Shown: piece by piece, positions 62,006-64,000 of the stretch
Position numbering within the stretch: position 1 is the stretch's first letter
Layout: the number at the start of each line of letters is the position of its first letter
Assembly: GCA_963704075.1 (NCBI GenBank)
Contig: CAVPGV010000003.1
Location: 62,001 to 126,000 of the forward strand
Source: JADKAV01 sp963704075
GTDB taxonomy: Bacteria > Actinomycetota > Actinomycetes > S36-B12 > UBA10799
DNA length: 64,000 nucleotides
Direction: 5' to 3'
Translations under genes and position numbers: made by a program
Notes under the pieces: generated by a model
Seen by the model: only the letters and a program-made list of their open reading frames with translations
Told to the model about the DNA's origin: nothing
Database searches by the model: none

Positions 62006-63098
62006 GCACCAGCCTCAACCGGGCCGACGCGGGCAGTGCCGCCATTGCCGCGACGTAGACCTCCTGCGCGACGTCGTCCCACGAATGAGCCCCACCGAAA
62101 GGCTTCGGTGCGACCGGGTTCTCACGCCAGTGCTTCATCATCGTCGGGATCCAGCGCCCGAGCGCCGTCGGAGAGGCGGGCACCACCACACCATCGGCAG
62201 CACGCGTCGAGTCACGAAGGCCCGGCAGGTCGTAGGCCACCGTCGGTGTACCGACAGCGGCCGCCTCGGTGACCACGAGACCCCATCCCTCGCGCACGCT
62301 GGTCGCGATGTGGACATGCGCCGCGGCCATCAGTCGGACCTTCTCCTGCTCGCTCACGCGCCCGAAAACAGTGACGCCGTCGGTTGCCGCCGCCTGCACC
62401 TTCTCCAGGTCCGGTCCCCCGCCGATCATCCATAACTGCAGGTCGGGGACCTGCTGCCGTGCGATCTCGAATGCTCGGATCGCGTCCAGGGGGCGCTTGT
62501 AGGGCACCAGACGCGCGCACCAGACCAGCGTCGGCCGATCTTCCTTGCGCACCTCCGGCACCTGCACCGGCGGGTCGAAACCTTCGGGCACGACCGTGAC
62601 GTTGTGAACGCCGAAGCGCTCGATGGACGCCTTGGTCGACTCGGACACCGCGAGCACGTGCTGGTCACGGTAGGAACGCAGCCACTTGGGCTCGAGCACG
62701 TAGCGGCCCAGCAGGCTCGCCGGCCACGGCGCGTTGTGAGCCCAGATCTCTTCACAGGTCTGGTGGATGAAGGCCACAGTCGGTACGTCCTTGATCCAGG
62801 TGTGCGCCTCGAAGGCGACCGTGTTGATCATGTCGATGACCAGGTCGAAACCCTGATATCGGCCAACTCGTTCCCACCATGCGCGGGCCCGCCGGTAAAC
62901 GGTGTAGCGGTTGCCGCCACGCACGACGGTGTAGCCATCGACCTTCTCCACGATGGGGCGATCCGCAACCGCCGCTGCGAACAGCGTGATCTGATGGCCC
63001 CGCGCCGCCCATCGTTTGGCAACCTGCTCGGTGTACACCTCGGCACCGCCAGCGGCGGGGTTGGCCAGGTCGCGCCAGGTGAGGATGAGGATTCGCAT
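61992..63098 (-). CDS. Glycosyltransferase family 4 (GT-B fold)
   Basis: 368 residues. MRILILTWRDLANPAAGGAEVYTEQVAKRW contains the acceptor-side GGAE loop; TLVWCARLVPYKRPLDAIRAF and SVREGWGLVVTEAAAVGTPTVAYDLPG carry the donor site with E-x7-E (REGWGLVVTE). The family transfers sugars to lipid-linked or secreted acceptors. One base separates it from the preceding GT2 stop. Coupled to the small membrane protein. Confidence 0.9.
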   Translation of the reverse strand: MRILILTWRDLANPAAGGAEVYTEQVAKRWAARGHQITLFAAAVADRPIVEKVDGYTVVRGGNRYTVYRRARAWWERVGRYQGFDLVIDMINTVAFEAHTWIKDVPTVAFIHQTCEEIWAHNAPWPASLLGRYVLEPKWLRSYRDQHVLAVSESTKASIERFGVHNVTVVPEGFDPPVQVPEVRKEDRPTLVWCARLVPYKRPLDAIRAFEIARQQVPDLQLWMIGGGPDLEKVQAAATDGVTVFGRVSEQEKVRLMAAAHVHIATSVREGWGLVVTEAAAVGTPTVAYDLPGLRDSTRAADGVVVPASPTALGRWIPTMMKHWRENPVAPKPFGGAHSWDDVAQEVYVAAMAALPASARLRLVHDAA

Positions 63099-63099
63099 T

Positions 63100-63987
63100 T
63101 CAGGCCGCCTGCAGCTCGGGGGTCAGGTGGGCGGGGCGGGCGACCGGCAGGTGAGTGACGGTCGCGGTTTCGCCGCGGTAGGTACCGGTCAGGTGCAGTC
63201 GGCCGAACACGTTGAGCGCCTCCCGGATGGTGCGGAGAATGGCTTTGACCCCGACCGACGAACCGGCGAGCCGTTCACGCAGTTCCACGGGCGCGGCCTG
63301 CATGCGGGAGATGCCGGCCTGCTTGGCAGCTACGAAGAACTCGAGGTCGAAGGCGAAGCGTTGCTCACGCAGGTTCGGCAGGACCTTCGCCATGGCGTCA
63401 CGCCGGAACAGTTTGCAGCCGGTCTGAGTGTCGGTGACACCGAGGTCGAACAGCGCGGTCACGAAGGTGACGAAGCCCCGCGAGACAACCTTGCGCAGGG
63501 AACTGGCCGCGGACTGCGAACCGGCGAGGTACTTGTTGGCGTACACAACCTCGAGGTTGTGCGCCTTCGCCCGTTCCAGGTAGTCGCACAGGTAAGTCGG
63601 GTCGATGTCGCCGTCGGCGTCCACCATGCCAAGGTACTGGCCCCTGGCTTGTGAAAACCCGCTGTGAAGTGCCGCTCCTTTGCCCATGTTGCGTGGCTGG
63701 GTGATCACCCGGACCCCGTCGATGTCGGCGACGCTGCTCTCCGACCCGTCGGTCGATCCGTCGGACACCGCGAGCACCTCGTGAGAGATGCCCTCGGCGC
63801 GCAACGCGGAAACGAGCTCGAGCACGTTGGGCCGCAAGGCGTCACCGGGGTTGTAGAACGGGATCACCACACTGAGCTCGACCTCTGGTGCTTGCCGCAA
63901 GGACTGCGCCGGCACCGTCGGCCGCACGGCCGGCCGGCGACGCTCGACCATCAACAGGAGGCCTGCGAGCACGAACGCGGGAACCAC
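63100..63987 (-). CDS. Glycosyltransferase family 2, polyprenyl-phosphate type, 5' end probably outside the window
   Basis: GT2 of the dolichyl-phosphate mannosyl/glucosyltransferase type: ELSVVIPFYNPGDALRPN, AVSDGSTDGSE, MGKGAALHSGF, GMVDADGDIDP (DxD) and TQTGCKLFRRDA. It begins with a membrane segment (VPAFVLAGLLLM) whose reading frame is still open to the window edge, so the start at 63987 is provisional. Likely loads a sugar onto a polyprenyl phosphate for glycan assembly. First visible gene of the cluster. Confidence 0.85.
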   Translation of the reverse strand: MVPAFVLAGLLLMVERRRPAVRPTVPAQSLRQAPEVELSVVIPFYNPGDALRPNVLELVSALRAEGISHEVLAVSDGSTDGSESSVADIDGVRVITQPRNMGKGAALHSGFSQARGQYLGMVDADGDIDPTYLCDYLERAKAHNLEVVYANKYLAGSQSAASSLRKVVSRGFVTFVTALFDLGVTDTQTGCKLFRRDAMAKVLPNLREQRFAFDLEFFVAAKQAGISRMQAAPVELRERLAGSSVGVKAILRTIREALNVFGRLHLTGTYRGETATVTHLPVARPAHLTPELQAA

Positions 63988-64000
63988 GATGAGCAGCCGG

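Overview
This is a GC-rich, densely packed window from an actinobacterium, most likely class Actinomycetia. The mycothiol enzymes MshB and Mca, an actinobacterial-type DapD, a PIN-PhoH fusion, a short UppS-type prenyltransferase, DUF4245, DUF3817 and DUF6542-type small membrane proteins, and many GTG starts with 1-8 bp gene overlaps all point there. The order LOG-dapE/dapD, dapC-fdxA-mshB, ychF-ispH-xseBA-DUF4245 and phoH-uppS-mca-greA resembles blocks I remember from mycobacteria and relatives, but the genes in between differ. I cannot name a genus. No rRNA, tRNA, CRISPR array, prophage or insertion sequence was recognised.

Layout. 1-7.3 kb: lysine/diaminopimelate biosynthesis (dapE, dapD, dapC) with a LOG-family hydrolase, a GH25 muramidase, citrate synthase and a 7Fe ferredoxin. 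7.4-13 kb: flavin reductase, an unusual FtsH-like protease, mshB and an S9 peptidase. 13.3-19.2 kb: a complete oligopeptide ABC importer (dppABCDF-type) on the minus strand, with a strong terminator between the binding-protein gene and the rest. 19.6-30.6 kb: secreted GDPD and M28 peptidase, a methyltransferase-like gene, ychF, rmuC, ispH, xseB/xseA, DUF4245 and a secreted polysaccharide deacetylase. 30.7-41.7 kb: class I fumarase, three paralogous lysozyme-like secreted proteins, phoH, uppS, an ABC-2 exporter whose ATPase subunit has lost its catalytic motifs, small membrane proteins, mca, greA and a rhodanese lipoprotein. 41.7-52.9 kb: ilvA coupled to a FIST protein, a subtilase, marR with an MFS exporter, a roughly 1000-residue membrane-anchored GH67-like protein with a second MFS transporter, and msrA. 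53-64 kb: a secreted beta-lactamase-family hydrolase, VOC and YCII proteins, two alpha/beta hydrolases, a GNAT-like protein, a collagen-like secreted protein, and a glycosyltransferase cluster running off the right edge.

Functional themes are cell-envelope building and remodelling (peptidoglycan precursors, lytic proteins, polymer export, glycosyltransferases), thiol redox (MshB, Mca, rhodanese, MsrA) and nutrient uptake. Regulatory signals visible by eye include Crp/GlxR-type palindromes upstream of all three lysozyme-like genes, a CsoR/CstR-type palindrome in front of the rhodanese gene, a MarR-type palindrome at marR, several long terminator hairpins, and a dispersed 47-bp repeat with inverted ends (three copies).

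Caution on sequence quality: at least five genes (dapD, dapC, the S9 peptidase with two shifts, msrA and the collagen-like gene) are interrupted by single-base frameshifts, mostly in short G or C runs, and the YCII gene has an in-frame TGA. Several are housekeeping genes, so uncorrected sequencing or assembly indels are the simplest explanation. Two further loci (a VOC protein and a peroxiredoxin) look like genuine gene remnants.
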